Assembly (NCBI GenBank): GCA_016110215.1
Contig: JADWQD010000006.1
Location: 1,612,001 to 1,676,000, forward strand
From: Capronia americana
Taxonomy: Eukaryota > Ascomycota > Eurotiomycetes > Chaetothyriales > Herpotrichiellaceae
DNA: 64,000 bases
Direction: 5' to 3'
The position numbers and the translations under genes were made by a program. The notes beneath the pieces are model-generated. The model ran no database searches. It worked only from the letters and a program-made list of their open reading frames with translations, and was not told where the DNA came from. The number at the start of each line of letters is the position of its first letter. Position 1 is the first letter of the stretch. Of this stretch, positions 1 to 9,148 are shown piece by piece.

Positions 1-1157
1 AAGGGTCTGACGCTTGCGGATGTGATGGCTCGCCAGGTGAGAGACTCGAGCAGCGACGGGACATTCGACGTCACGGGCCTGGTGTCTCGCGCGGCGCTTG
101 ATGTCATCGGTGCGGCGGGCGTGGGAATGGACTTCAATACGGTCGAAAACGAGGAATCAGTCCTGGCGAGGCTCTACCATTCAGTCACGCACGCGCCCGC
201 CTTCTTCATGTTGATGAGCATGCTACTCCCCCGGTGGCTTCTGCAACGGCTCAAGGGAACGGGCTTTGCGAGTACGGTCGAAGCACAGACGCAACTGCAC
301 GACGAGATTCGCAAACTGATGCAGGACAAGAAGGTCCTCTTGAGTGAAGACGAATCAGCACACAACACCAAGGACATCATCGCAAGTATCATGACGGCTG
401 GTGATTTCTCGGATGACTATCTCGTGAGCCAAATGCTCACCTTTCTCGCCGCAGGGTAAGCCTTCTCTTTTCCCCCGTCCATCGATGATACCGTTCTGAT
501 CCGTTTGGCCCCTCTTCCAGCCACGATACAGTCGCCTCAGCCGTGTCGTGGACACTCATGCTCCTTTCGCAACACCCGCGAGTCCAAGATCGGCTGCGGG
601 CCGAATGCAACGCGGCACTAGCGCACACTCCGACTGCAGAAGTCGGCGCCGCAACCTTCGAGCCCGAGAACATGCCCTTCCTGGCGGCCGTCTGCAACGA
701 GACACTGCGTCTGTACCCTCCCGCGCCCTCCACCGCACGTCACGCCGTCGTCGACACAATGGTCGGCGGCGTGCGCGTCCCCAAGGGCACCAGCGCCACA
801 ATCAGCCCATGGGCCATCAACCGGAGTCGAGCTCTCTGGGGCGCTGACGCAGCAGAGTTCAACCCAGATCGATGGCTCGAGGAATCGAACGCGGCGACCG
901 GTGGAGCCGAGGGCCCGTATGCCTTTCTCACTTTCTTGCATGGACCAAGGAGCTGCATCGGGCAGAGCTTCGCCCGGCTGGAGGTGAAATGTCTACTGAC
1001 CGCGCTGGTAACAAGATTCAGATTCGAGCCTGCGGAGCCGGGCCAGAAAATTGGAGTTGGTGGGTTCGTTACGATAAAACCACAGGGTGGCTTGAGGTTG
1101 AAGGTGCATGATCTTGAGGAGAAAGTCGAAGCTGAGGCTGCTCAGGACCATGGCTAG
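1..1157 (+). CDS. Cytochrome P450 monooxygenase, 5' end outside window
   Basis: This is the C-terminal part of a cytochrome P450, a heme monooxygenase usually anchored in the ER. The frame is already open at base 1, so the N-terminus and membrane anchor lie off the window. Exons are 1..455 and 521..1157, joined by a 65-nt GT-AG intron. The splice restores the I-helix oxygen-binding motif AGHDT at the junction. The K-helix ExxR is in NETLRLYPPAPS, the PERF-like stretch is FNPDRW, and the heme loop is FLHGPRSCIGQSFAR, with the ligand Cys codon at 954-956. The family is certain. The substrate and CYP number cannot be assigned. The next gene downstream (cnxE) is functionally unrelated. Confidence 0.93.
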
Positions 1158-1661
1158 CGTTTGACGGGCAGCGGCGGCAGAATGAGTAATGGCAGATCCA
1201 TCCACTCACTGTAACAATCTAGGCATCTCAGCTCATTCGTAGCAGTCGAGCTCCTTGGAGTCTTAGACTGGATATCTCAACTCGCAAACCAACCTTACAC
1301 AAGATATGTCCACTCAGCGATGCCACCTTTGCTGGGCAGCTGGCTGATAGCGGCAGTCACAGCCGCTCGCGGCGCACTTCTGGTTTCCTCTTAAAAGCAA
1401 AAGCAGATGAGAAGTCAAGCTCGACGCTGAGGCGACAGTGAGACGGTGGTGACGATTGCTGCGGGATCCAGGAGAAACGTTCCTCCGCATGCCGGAAGAC
1501 GCGGATGACTAAGCGCGCATGTCACTTCAGCCTTCTTCCTCCACAGCCTCCGGTCCATCTGCCCGTCTAGTATCTTCATATTCCTCACGCAGCTCTCTCT
1601 GTACGACACAGAATTTTCAATTAGACCGGCTAGTGCAACACCACTTCCTCTGTCAACAAGG
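1158..1661. other. Intergenic, P450 3' side / cnxE promoter
   Basis: About 500 bases between two genes on the same strand. No conserved open frame, RNA gene or repeat was seen. It should hold the cnxE promoter. Confidence 0.5.
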
Positions 1662-3863
1662 ATGGCTCTCCTCCGCCCCGCCATTCTAGTTATTTCCGAC
1701 ACTGCGGCCTCGGACCCCTCGACCGACAAGGCCATCCCCACGCTCAGCGACGTGCTCGCCCAGGACGGCGGCGGAAAGTGGGGCGAACCTTTGACGGCGA
1801 TCGTGAAGGACGATGTGCTCGAGATCCAGCGTGTCGTGCGCTCCTGGACGGACACGGAGAATGAATCGCTCAATGGTCCTGTCAATCTAGTCATCACGAC
1901 CGGGGGGACCGGTTTTGCGAGGCGAGATTTCACCCCGGAGGCGATCGCGCCTTTACTGCACCGACAAGCACCTGGGATTGTGCATGCCATGCTGGCGGCC
2001 TCGTTCCAGGTGACGCCGTTTGCCATGATGGCGCGACCTGTCGCGGGCGTGAGGAATAGATCAATTGTCATCACCCTGCCGGGCAGTCCCAAGGGGGCGA
2101 AGGAGAACCTTCAAGCCGTGGTGAAGCTTCTGCCGCACGCGTGCTTCCAGGCTGCGGGGGAGGACTCGCGGGTGGCGCATTCAGGTGGCGTGAAGAAGCT
2201 GGAGAGAGAGGCTGGCGTTGGTGCTCCGCCAGTGCCAGTGGCCGAGGCTTCTACGAACCATAATCATTCACATCATCATGATCACGATCACGGCCACAAT
2301 CACTCACATGGCCACAAAGCCCCAAAAGCTCACACCACGCCCTCGGAGCGACCCCAACTGCAATCCAACGACCCCCGCCTCGGCGCCAGCCAGCGGTACC
2401 GCTCGTCACCGTACCCGATGCTCAGTGTCTCGGAAGCGGTCTCGGTGATTCTACAAAACACGCCCTCTCCTACGGTCGAAGTACGAGACTTCTCGCCCGA
2501 CCTGGTAGGCTACGTCGTCGCCGAAGACATATACGCGAAGGAAGCTGTGCCGGCGTACCGAGCGAGTCTTGTGGACGGGTACGCCGTGATCGTCCCGGAC
2601 AAATCCAATGTCGATGTCTCGGGCAAGCAACCTGAACCCGGTACCGGCACCGGCATCAAAGGCATCTTCCCCGTCGCCTCGGTGTCGCACGCCCAAGCCA
2701 CGTCCCTCCCGCCACCCCTCAAACCCGGTCAAATCGCCCGCATCACCACCGGAGCCCCGTTGCCTGAAAACGCCAACGCGGTAGTCATGGTCGAAGACAC
2801 CGTCATCGCAACCCTCAGCCCCGACGGCCTAGAAGAACAAATGGTCGAGATCCTAACCGACAAAGTCGCCGTCGGGGAAAACATCCGCGAACCCGGCTCG
2901 GATATCCAGCTCAACGACCTAATCCTCGCAAAGGGCACCCAGCTCAGCGCCTTGGGAGGCGAGATCGGCGTGCTCGCCGCCAGCGGCACGCGCCAACTCC
3001 GCGTGTACAGGAAACCGCGCGTCGGCGTGCTCTCCACGGGCGACGAAGTCACGGACATAACGCACCCGGGACCCTTAACGGGGGGCATGATCCGCGACAG
3101 TAATCGGCCGTCACTCCTGACGCTGGTCCGCGGATGGGATCTCTGCGCCGAAGTCGTGGACCTGCACGTGGCGCGGGACACGCCCGCGCAGGAACTCGAG
3201 CTGAAGCTCCGCGACGCGTTCCGGCTGCACGACGTGGACGTGGTGGTCACGACGGGCGGAGTCTCGATGGGGGAGCTGGACCTGCTGAAGCCGACGATCG
3301 AGCGCGCCCTAGGTGGGACGGTCCACTTCGGCCGGGTGAGCATGAAGCCGGGCAAACCGACGACCTTTGCAAGCGTGTCGATCAAAGATAAGGATAACAA
3401 TAACAATAACAATAATACCCGGGACGCTTCAACTTCAACTCCAGCTCACTCGCCGCATGCTCCAAGCCGCAGCCGCCGCCTCGTCTTCGGCCTCCCCGGC
3501 AATCCGGCCAGCGCGCTCGTCACCGCCAACCTCTTCCTCCTGCCCTGTCTGCAGGCCCTGGCCGGCGTGCCCAGCCCGACGGGCCTCCCGCGCGTCAAGG
3601 TCCGCCTCCAGGGCGGTCGCGTGCGCTGCGACCCCGCGCGCACGGAGTACCATCGCGCAATCGTCGCCGTGGACACCACCACGACGCACGGCGGTGGCGG
3701 TGGCGGCGGCCTCGTCGCGCGGAGTACGGGCATGCAGCGCAGTTCTCGGGTCGGCAGCCTCGCGAGCGCGAATGCCCTGCTCGTCCTGCCCACGAGGGAG
3801 GGCTTCATCGACGAAGGCGCCGAGTGTGAGGCCTTGATGATGGGCTTGGTCAAGGGGTATTAA
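1662..3863 (+). CDS. cnxE: Gephyrin/Cnx1-type molybdopterin biosynthesis fusion (MogA + MoeA)
   Basis: A single-exon gene of 733 residues for the last steps of molybdenum cofactor synthesis: adenylylation of molybdopterin (MogA/G domain) and molybdate insertion (MoeA/E domain). The N-terminal G domain carries TTGGTGF near residues 79-85. Residues about 201-222 form a His-rich linker. The E domain follows, with VSEAVSVIL, STGDEVT, TTGGVSMGELD and GLPGNPASALV near residue 610. Domain order is G then E, as in animal gephyrin and fungal CnxE, the reverse of plant Cnx1. An Asn run (about residues 577-585) and a Ser/Pro-rich stretch interrupt the E domain. A Gly-rich run lies near residue 683. The cofactor serves nitrate reductase and xanthine dehydrogenase, but no such gene is nearby. 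Confidence 0.95.
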   Translation: MALLRPAILVISDTAASDPSTDKAIPTLSDVLAQDGGGKWGEPLTAIVKDDVLEIQRVVRSWTDTENESLNGPVNLVITTGGTGFARRDFTPEAIAPLLHRQAPGIVHAMLAASFQVTPFAMMARPVAGVRNRSIVITLPGSPKGAKENLQAVVKLLPHACFQAAGEDSRVAHSGGVKKLEREAGVGAPPVPVAEASTNHNHSHHHDHDHGHNHSHGHKAPKAHTTPSERPQLQSNDPRLGASQRYRSSPYPMLSVSEAVSVILQNTPSPTVEVRDFSPDLVGYVVAEDIYAKEAVPAYRASLVDGYAVIVPDKSNVDVSGKQPEPGTGTGIKGIFPVASVSHAQATSLPPPLKPGQIARITTGAPLPENANAVVMVEDTVIATLSPDGLEEQMVEILTDKVAVGENIREPGSDIQLNDLILAKGTQLSALGGEIGVLAASGTRQLRVYRKPRVGVLSTGDEVTDITHPGPLTGGMIRDSNRPSLLTLVRGWDLCAEVVDLHVARDTPAQELELKLRDAFRLHDVDVVVTTGGVSMGELDLLKPTIERALGGTVHFGRVSMKPGKPTTFASVSIKDKDNNNNNNNTRDASTSTPAHSPHAPSRSRRLVFGLPGNPASALVTANLFLLPCLQALAGVPSPTGLPRVKVRLQGGRVRCDPARTEYHRAIVAVDTTTTHGGGGGGGLVARSTGMQRSSRVGSLASANALLVLPTREGFIDEGAECEALMMGLVKGY
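2262..2327 (+). repeat. His-rich low-complexity linker in cnxE
   Basis: CAT/CAC-rich tract coding alternating His with Asn, Ser, Asp and Gly between the G and E domains. It resembles metal-binding His-rich loops. No metal role is proven here. Confidence 0.8.
3391..3417 (+). repeat. AAC/AAT triplet repeat (poly-Asn) in cnxE
   Basis: A run of AAC/AAT codons inside the E domain. It codes an Asn homopolymer in a loop just before the GLPGNP motif and probably varies in length between strains. Confidence 0.8.
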
Positions 3864-4329
3864 ATGGGTCTTTATTGTCAGGGCTAGGAGTAGAGCCAAG
3901 GGTAAGGGCGAGGGCAAGGGCAAGGGTACAGCGTTTCCGTCACTGCTGAAAACTCTCTCTCACTACTAGAGACTTCGTCTCTCTGGCGAGGACACATCCA
4001 TCTACAGCCCCGATGATGGTCGGTGGCTGATGGGTCATAACCCTTGCACGCTTTGGCCACAGACTTGTTGTACAAGGTTGTCCATTTTGACATCAATCTA
4101 TTTCATTCGGCCTTTGTCCTGTTCTCAGTCCGGGGTATCAATAAAAGAAACAAAGGCAATGTCGTGATACACCGTCCGGTTCCAAGTCTATCGTTGCAAG
4201 AGTAGTCCAACCTGGTCCTCTTCCACCGCCAATGTCTATGGCCTGAACCCTTTTCGATGCTACCCATGCCCAAACGCTATCAATGCTAAAACATGCAATA
4301 CACGCCCACACCAGACACTCCCCCGTTGC
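3864..4329. other. Convergent 3' region of cnxE and DDHD phospholipase gene
   Basis: Two genes end towards each other here. An AATAAA polyadenylation-like signal lies at 4140-4145 on the plus strand, about 280 bases past the cnxE stop. A degenerate GGCAAG-type purine run follows the cnxE stop (3900-3930). Nothing else was seen. Confidence 0.5.
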
Positions 4330-7152
4330 TCAGTCAGGGATATTCCCTCTTTTGTATTCCCTCTTCTTGACCGCTCTCAGTGCCGGCAATGTATGACTCT
4401 TCCCAGGCTCCCTTCCAATCTCCACGACCAGGAACCTGACAAAGTCTTGCAACAACCAATAGCTGCTATGCGCGCTGAGCATGTTCAAGTATTGAAACTC
4501 CAGTGGTCCAGCACCCGCCGAGAGGAACCAGTCAATCTGTCCATTCTCGTTGAGCAGATACATGCGTTTCTCGGCAATTTCCTCCCTCGAGAAATTGTGG
4601 GTTTCCATCTCGACTGTACTGGGCATTTGCTGAAGCTCCGGACGCACTGGCGGCGCAGCAGTTGCGTATGCGTCGCCGGCGGTACTCGACGCCAGGTGCA
4701 GGTGTCTGCCAACGCGTGTCATGAAGCCGACATTGGCGCTGGGAATGATGGCTGGTTGAAGCGACCTCGCGTATAGCTCATCCACCGATGCGTTCTGCAG
4801 ATAGGAGATGGGATCGTTCCTGTGGACAATGTTGTAGATGTTGTCCACGGCGAGACACCCGTACACGGCCTCGCTCGCGATACCAGGCTGTCCATCTTCC
4901 CCTTCCATACCAGGTTTGTCCCTGCCCTTCCGCGGGACGAGATTGGCATTGTGGAGAAGCAAGAAGAAGCCGGAAGGGCTTCCGCAGGAAAACAAGTTGG
5001 TGGTGTCAAATTCGAAAAACTTCTGACTTGGCCTTTTGGGATCCAATTTGACGTCCTTCCCAATCCGAGTCGGCTGCTGACCGAGTATTTCCATGGCCAT
5101 CACCGAGCCCAGTGAGTGGGCAATCAGGTGGACGCGGCCGTAGTCTTCGAACCCAGGATTGTTTCGACACCATAGCCGATAGATCCTGTTCGCTTCCCGG
5201 ATGACTGCTGAAGTCATCTTCTCCTTGTGATGGGACATGTAGTATGGAATATCCAACATCACGTCGCTGATAACGGATCGAACTGCTGGAAGACTGTCCG
5301 GGGTGATGTCCTTCAACCCGAATTTGTTCTCAGTGTCTTCCGAAGTGGTCTTGATGTCTTCATCGAAAGACACAGTCAATCTCCAGTTCACCGGCAAAAC
5401 CATGATGCCGGTTCCATGTCTCAGGTTGCCCTTGACTGCCTCGGTCGCTAGTTCGACGTTGAATTCGCGCCTCAGGCCATTGATGGCGTGAGTGAAATGG
5501 AAACTGTCAACTCTTTCTGAGAGCTTCTGGCCGATGCCGTGGATGACTAGGACAAGGTCACTAACCCTTGGTCCTGCGCTCTCTTGGTCACAGGCTGCAC
5601 AGGACATCCGCCGGCCTCGCGTCGTGGCATCTCCCGACTGTGACATATACGCGCCGACCTTGGCATGAGCGGCTTTGGCATCCATTTTGGCGTCAGGATG
5701 GATCTTCAACCAGGCTTTGCGATCGAAGCCACGAACAACAGCAACGCCAATCTGTCTTCCCTTGCACAGAGCACTCAGCGGTCGACGATTCTGCGTGATG
5801 GATGGTAGCAAGTTAGGCTTCAAGATCTGCGCATTTCGCGCATCGGTGTAGATGACGCTGTGAGTGGCAAATAGTCGCCTATTCCAAGCCTTTTGGGGAT
5901 CTGCCGCTGTGTTCTGCACCGTCTCCGGCAGCTCCTGGCTCCTCCGCCGCTCCCTCTGGTCGGCCTCTTTCATGCCAAGACTTGTTGACGGTCTGCTGCT
6001 CTTCAGATCCTCGGGCCACAGCTTATAAACGACCTTCATCTCAGCAGCCGCACCATTGTCGATACAAGCCTGCAGTTCTTCCTGGTACGAGGGTCCGAAC
6101 GGCTTGATGTACTCGTAGCCGACCTCCAACCGATTGGCAATTTCGGCAGGCACCGGCAACATGGTGTCTTTGTAGAACCATGTGGCACGTATGACATTTG
6201 AGGTGTCACTGATTGGGGACCAGTATATAGGTTTCATCACGAGATCGGGCAGCTCGACCAAATGTAGCTTGGAGACCCCAACAGGTACAAACGCCTTCTC
6301 TTTCTCGTTCTCATTCTCTCTGTCCTTGCCGTGGCGTCCAATGCTCCGAGAGCGACTCCTGGACTCCGTGTCCGAGGCGTCAGAATCGATATACCCAGTT
6401 CCACGTGGTAGAGAGGAAGCTAAGTTGCGTTCACTGGGTGCTCGCGCGAATGGTCGACCACTCATATGTGAACTAGGGTCACCACTGGGTTGTGCTCCGG
6501 AGAGACCATTTTCATCTAGCTTAGGCAGGTTCGGAGAAGAGTCGCGGCTGTTCTTGCTTTCCTTGTGCCGATGATGAAAAGGTGAGCGGTGCTTCCTTTT
6601 CTTGCTCACGTCGTTGCTTAGTTGTCGCTGAGTTCCAGAATTCTCACGCAGCTCCTCAGCATCCACTGGTCTGGAGCCGCCCTGCGAATCAATAGGCGTG
6701 TGATCCAGCATGACCTCCGCACTTGAGGCCGGCACTTTCGCAGACGGGACTGTGCGGCCGCGTGAACTGGGCTTGCTGTCAGACGCCCCTGATGCCATCG
6801 CTCGGGACATCTCGCGGCCGAAATGTGGGAAAGAGAAAACTCCTGTAGCAAGATTCCTCCTCCTTTCCTTTTCTTCGTCGTTGAGGTCTTCACCGCTTTT
6901 CTGAAGGGCCTGCCATGCTTCTTCCAAGGCAGCATTGTCTCGGGGCGAGAATGGCTGAGGCGGTAGGTCCGTCGCCTTGTCTGCGGACACAGGCGGGAGA
7001 GGGGAGAGCGGGTCATCTATGGGCAAGGAGGACACGTAGAAGAATTGTGCTTTGACCGTGGGAGGTGCTAGTCCATCGTCAACAGCATCCTCGTGAGGCT
7101 CTTGGTCGTAAAAGGCACAGGTAGGCCCTAGCGAGTGCACTGGTTGAGCCAT
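4330..7152 (-). CDS. DDHD-domain phospholipase (PA-PLA1 type)
   Basis: A single-exon gene of 940 residues. It belongs to the intracellular phosphatidic-acid-preferring phospholipase A1 family, which acts at ER/Golgi or mitochondrial membranes. The lipase core has VLVIHGIGQKLSER and the nucleophile motif AHSLGS, with Ser about residue 680. The C-terminal DDHD domain follows: YNIVHRNDPISYL, QIDWFLSAG, SAHSSYWLLQDFVRF. The N-terminal half is Ser/Arg/Lys-rich and looks disordered, with a block resembling the WWE-like segment of the family (ATWFYKDTMLPVPAEIANRL). The open frame reaches 7194 but starts there with TTG, so the first in-frame ATG at 7152 was chosen. A TTG or spliced upstream start cannot be excluded. 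Confidence 0.92.
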   Translation of the reverse strand: MAQPVHSLGPTCAFYDQEPHEDAVDDGLAPPTVKAQFFYVSSLPIDDPLSPLPPVSADKATDLPPQPFSPRDNAALEEAWQALQKSGEDLNDEEKERRRNLATGVFSFPHFGREMSRAMASGASDSKPSSRGRTVPSAKVPASSAEVMLDHTPIDSQGGSRPVDAEELRENSGTQRQLSNDVSKKRKHRSPFHHRHKESKNSRDSSPNLPKLDENGLSGAQPSGDPSSHMSGRPFARAPSERNLASSLPRGTGYIDSDASDTESRSRSRSIGRHGKDRENENEKEKAFVPVGVSKLHLVELPDLVMKPIYWSPISDTSNVIRATWFYKDTMLPVPAEIANRLEVGYEYIKPFGPSYQEELQACIDNGAAAEMKVVYKLWPEDLKSSRPSTSLGMKEADQRERRRSQELPETVQNTAADPQKAWNRRLFATHSVIYTDARNAQILKPNLLPSITQNRRPLSALCKGRQIGVAVVRGFDRKAWLKIHPDAKMDAKAAHAKVGAYMSQSGDATTRGRRMSCAACDQESAGPRVSDLVLVIHGIGQKLSERVDSFHFTHAINGLRREFNVELATEAVKGNLRHGTGIMVLPVNWRLTVSFDEDIKTTSEDTENKFGLKDITPDSLPAVRSVISDVMLDIPYYMSHHKEKMTSAVIREANRIYRLWCRNNPGFEDYGRVHLIAHSLGSVMAMEILGQQPTRIGKDVKLDPKRPSQKFFEFDTTNLFSCGSPSGFFLLLHNANLVPRKGRDKPGMEGEDGQPGIASEAVYGCLAVDNIYNIVHRNDPISYLQNASVDELYARSLQPAIIPSANVGFMTRVGRHLHLASSTAGDAYATAAPPVRPELQQMPSTVEMETHNFSREEIAEKRMYLLNENGQIDWFLSAGAGPLEFQYLNMLSAHSSYWLLQDFVRFLVVEIGREPGKSHTLPALRAVKKREYKRGNIPD

Positions 7153-7922
7153 TGGTACTGCCGGGTTCGAATATAGTGTGCTTCCTCTTTCCAACGATAG
7201 TCTGGACAGCGACGAGTAGTAGCAGGAAGGGATCTGTGGTCGGATCTAGTCCATGTTGTCCCTGCCATGCATCGTGGCGGCCCCTCCCTGCCGCGCAGAA
7301 TCACTGAGAACGCATGAGTGTACGAGGTCGCAGAAGCAAAGGAGATTCCAACTTCACCTTCCTACCGGCCGTCGTGAATCACATGGCGGAAGCCTGGATG
7401 CTGTCCACACAGAAAGTCTTCCGTCGACCAACACAATGACGTAGCTGCAGGAATTCCACCAATCCGGCTAGCTGCTTTTCCCATCCGTGTGCGCGTGAAA
7501 AGCCCATCCATCACGATTCGACGGAGCGCGACAGCAAGACTCTGGAATAGCCAGAAACCCACGAGCGAGGCATCAAGCTAGGGTGGTAATGTTTATCATC
7601 ATCGTCTATGCAACAGATTGCTGGGAGTCCAGAGTCACATTGGTCCCAATCACCACGCTAAAACAATCACCCGTGGCTCATCAACACCGAGCAGCGAAAG
7701 GGTGTGCAATATACAGTTGGATCCACATCGTCCAGTTTCCTCCGGGGTCTGCCTTCTCGCCGACCTGTTCGTTGGCGCCATCACCGTGTCTCATCCCCAG
7801 TCGTCCTGCCCAGATAGTTTCTGCTAGGACCCATGGTGCGCCTGCGCTCTGCCAACCGGCTCGCTCTGGGGTGGGACTTGTTGGGTAGTACGAGTATCAT
7901 CTTTCTAGAATGACACGCTCGA
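7153..7922. other. Intergenic, DDHD gene promoter and vma16 3' region
   Basis: About 770 bases. It should hold the promoter of the phospholipase gene and the 3' UTR of vma16. Only short unrelated open frames; no RNA gene was recognised. Confidence 0.5.
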
Positions 7923-8704
7923 TCATGCCGTGAATTCCGCCGCCTTCGAGCTCACCAACAGCCCAATAATCAATCCAAACAGTCCCAGCACACTTGAGAA
8001 GATCTCAATGACCAGCACCTTGACAAACATGGTTGCATCCGCCGCGTCAGCGAGAGCTGCACTACTCCCATTGATGCCCACACTGACACCACAGATCAGA
8101 TTGCACATTCCAACCGTCAAGCCGGACCAGAATAGCGCGTAGCCAGTGTAGTAATTTGCTCCCGTGTAGAGTGATTCCTCTGGCACCAAGGCCAGTTTTG
8201 AGGCGAAGACGATGGACATGATGACGCCGTAGATGGCGACGACTTCGCAGAAGATGATGGAGATGAGGTTCTTCGTTCGTATCCGTGGTGCCTTGACGCC
8301 GCCACCGAGGATGGAGGTGCCGGTGATGAAGATTCCCCTGTGAACAAGTGACAGTCAGCATGGCTACCACAGTCACGACTGTGTGTGTTTTTGTCTTGTT
8401 TACCATGCTGCTCCCACAACCGATAACCCTATGCAGAGTCCAATGCCCAAGTCCGCCCAGGCGTACGGCGACACTGTCTCAAGGAATTGTCCAACCTGGA
8501 AATCATGCGTTAGACTTCAACCGCGACCACAACAATGTGCCTGTGTGAGGTGCTTCGTACATTGAATTGCTCGCCTTCGCCATTGAAGAGCATATCTGCA
8601 ACCAACTATTAGCCGTCCACGTCGCAAAGACGCGAGGAGGTCTTACAAAGCCCTATGACGCCCAAGGCGCCAAGTGCGCCGCCCGCAGGGTAGATGAGAC
8701 TCAT
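7923..8704 (-). CDS. vma16: V-type proton ATPase proteolipid subunit c''
   Basis: Four exons: 8647..8704, 8561..8595, 8404..8495 and 7923..8337 (introns 51, 65 and 66 nt), coding 199 residues. It is the c'' proteolipid of the V-ATPase membrane ring, which acidifies vacuole and Golgi. The proton-carrying Glu lies in the second-helix motif [11 protein letters not shown] (Glu93). [27 protein letters not shown] and LADAADA are c''-type signatures that separate it from the shorter c and c' subunits. Four to five hydrophobic helices are evident. The second exon is only 35 nt. The start at 8704 (MSLIYPAGG) is preceded by an in-frame stop. Confidence 0.95.
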
Positions 8705-9148
8705 CTCGCAACCTCACCACCAACGAAGTCCGCAAATATAGCTGTTGCGATGGTGGGAATGGATGTCTAGAAAGCCGAGGAGCTCATGATGCATCCAGAT
8801 GAAGGCCGCAGCTTGGACATCGAGGGGAGCACGAGGAAGGTGAACCGAACGCTAGAGTCACGTGTAAGGCTGTCCCACAGGCCCTCCCGCTCAAACCCCC
8901 TCCAGTCTTAGGAGAGATCTATTCCCCTATTGTCAACTATGTGCTTCCAAAATGTCCACTCGTGTACTATCGCACCGTGGCAAACCGCGTAGCAACACAC
9001 CCTGATCGCTCATCACACAATCGCGACTTGCCTTTTGCCTCCAATCGTCAAATACACCCACCATCCATCAAGTTGTGTCACTCCGAACCAGCTACAACAC
9101 ACCCTGGAAACCCTCCTCACTGTGATCTCTTTTTTCCTCCACCTACAA
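8705..9148. other. Intergenic, vma16 promoter
   Basis: About 440 bases between the vma16 start and the 3' end of the WD-repeat gene, both on the minus strand. C-rich on the plus strand; nothing else was recognised. Confidence 0.5.

Noticed and set aside
3435..3923. Long minus-strand open frames opposite cnxE (162 and 135 codons)
   Set aside because: High-GC shadow frames of the conserved MoeA domain, Ala/Arg-rich and not conserved.
7153..7194. Extension of the DDHD phospholipase to 7194
   Set aside because: The codon at 7192-7194 is TTG on the minus strand; the first ATG is at 7152.
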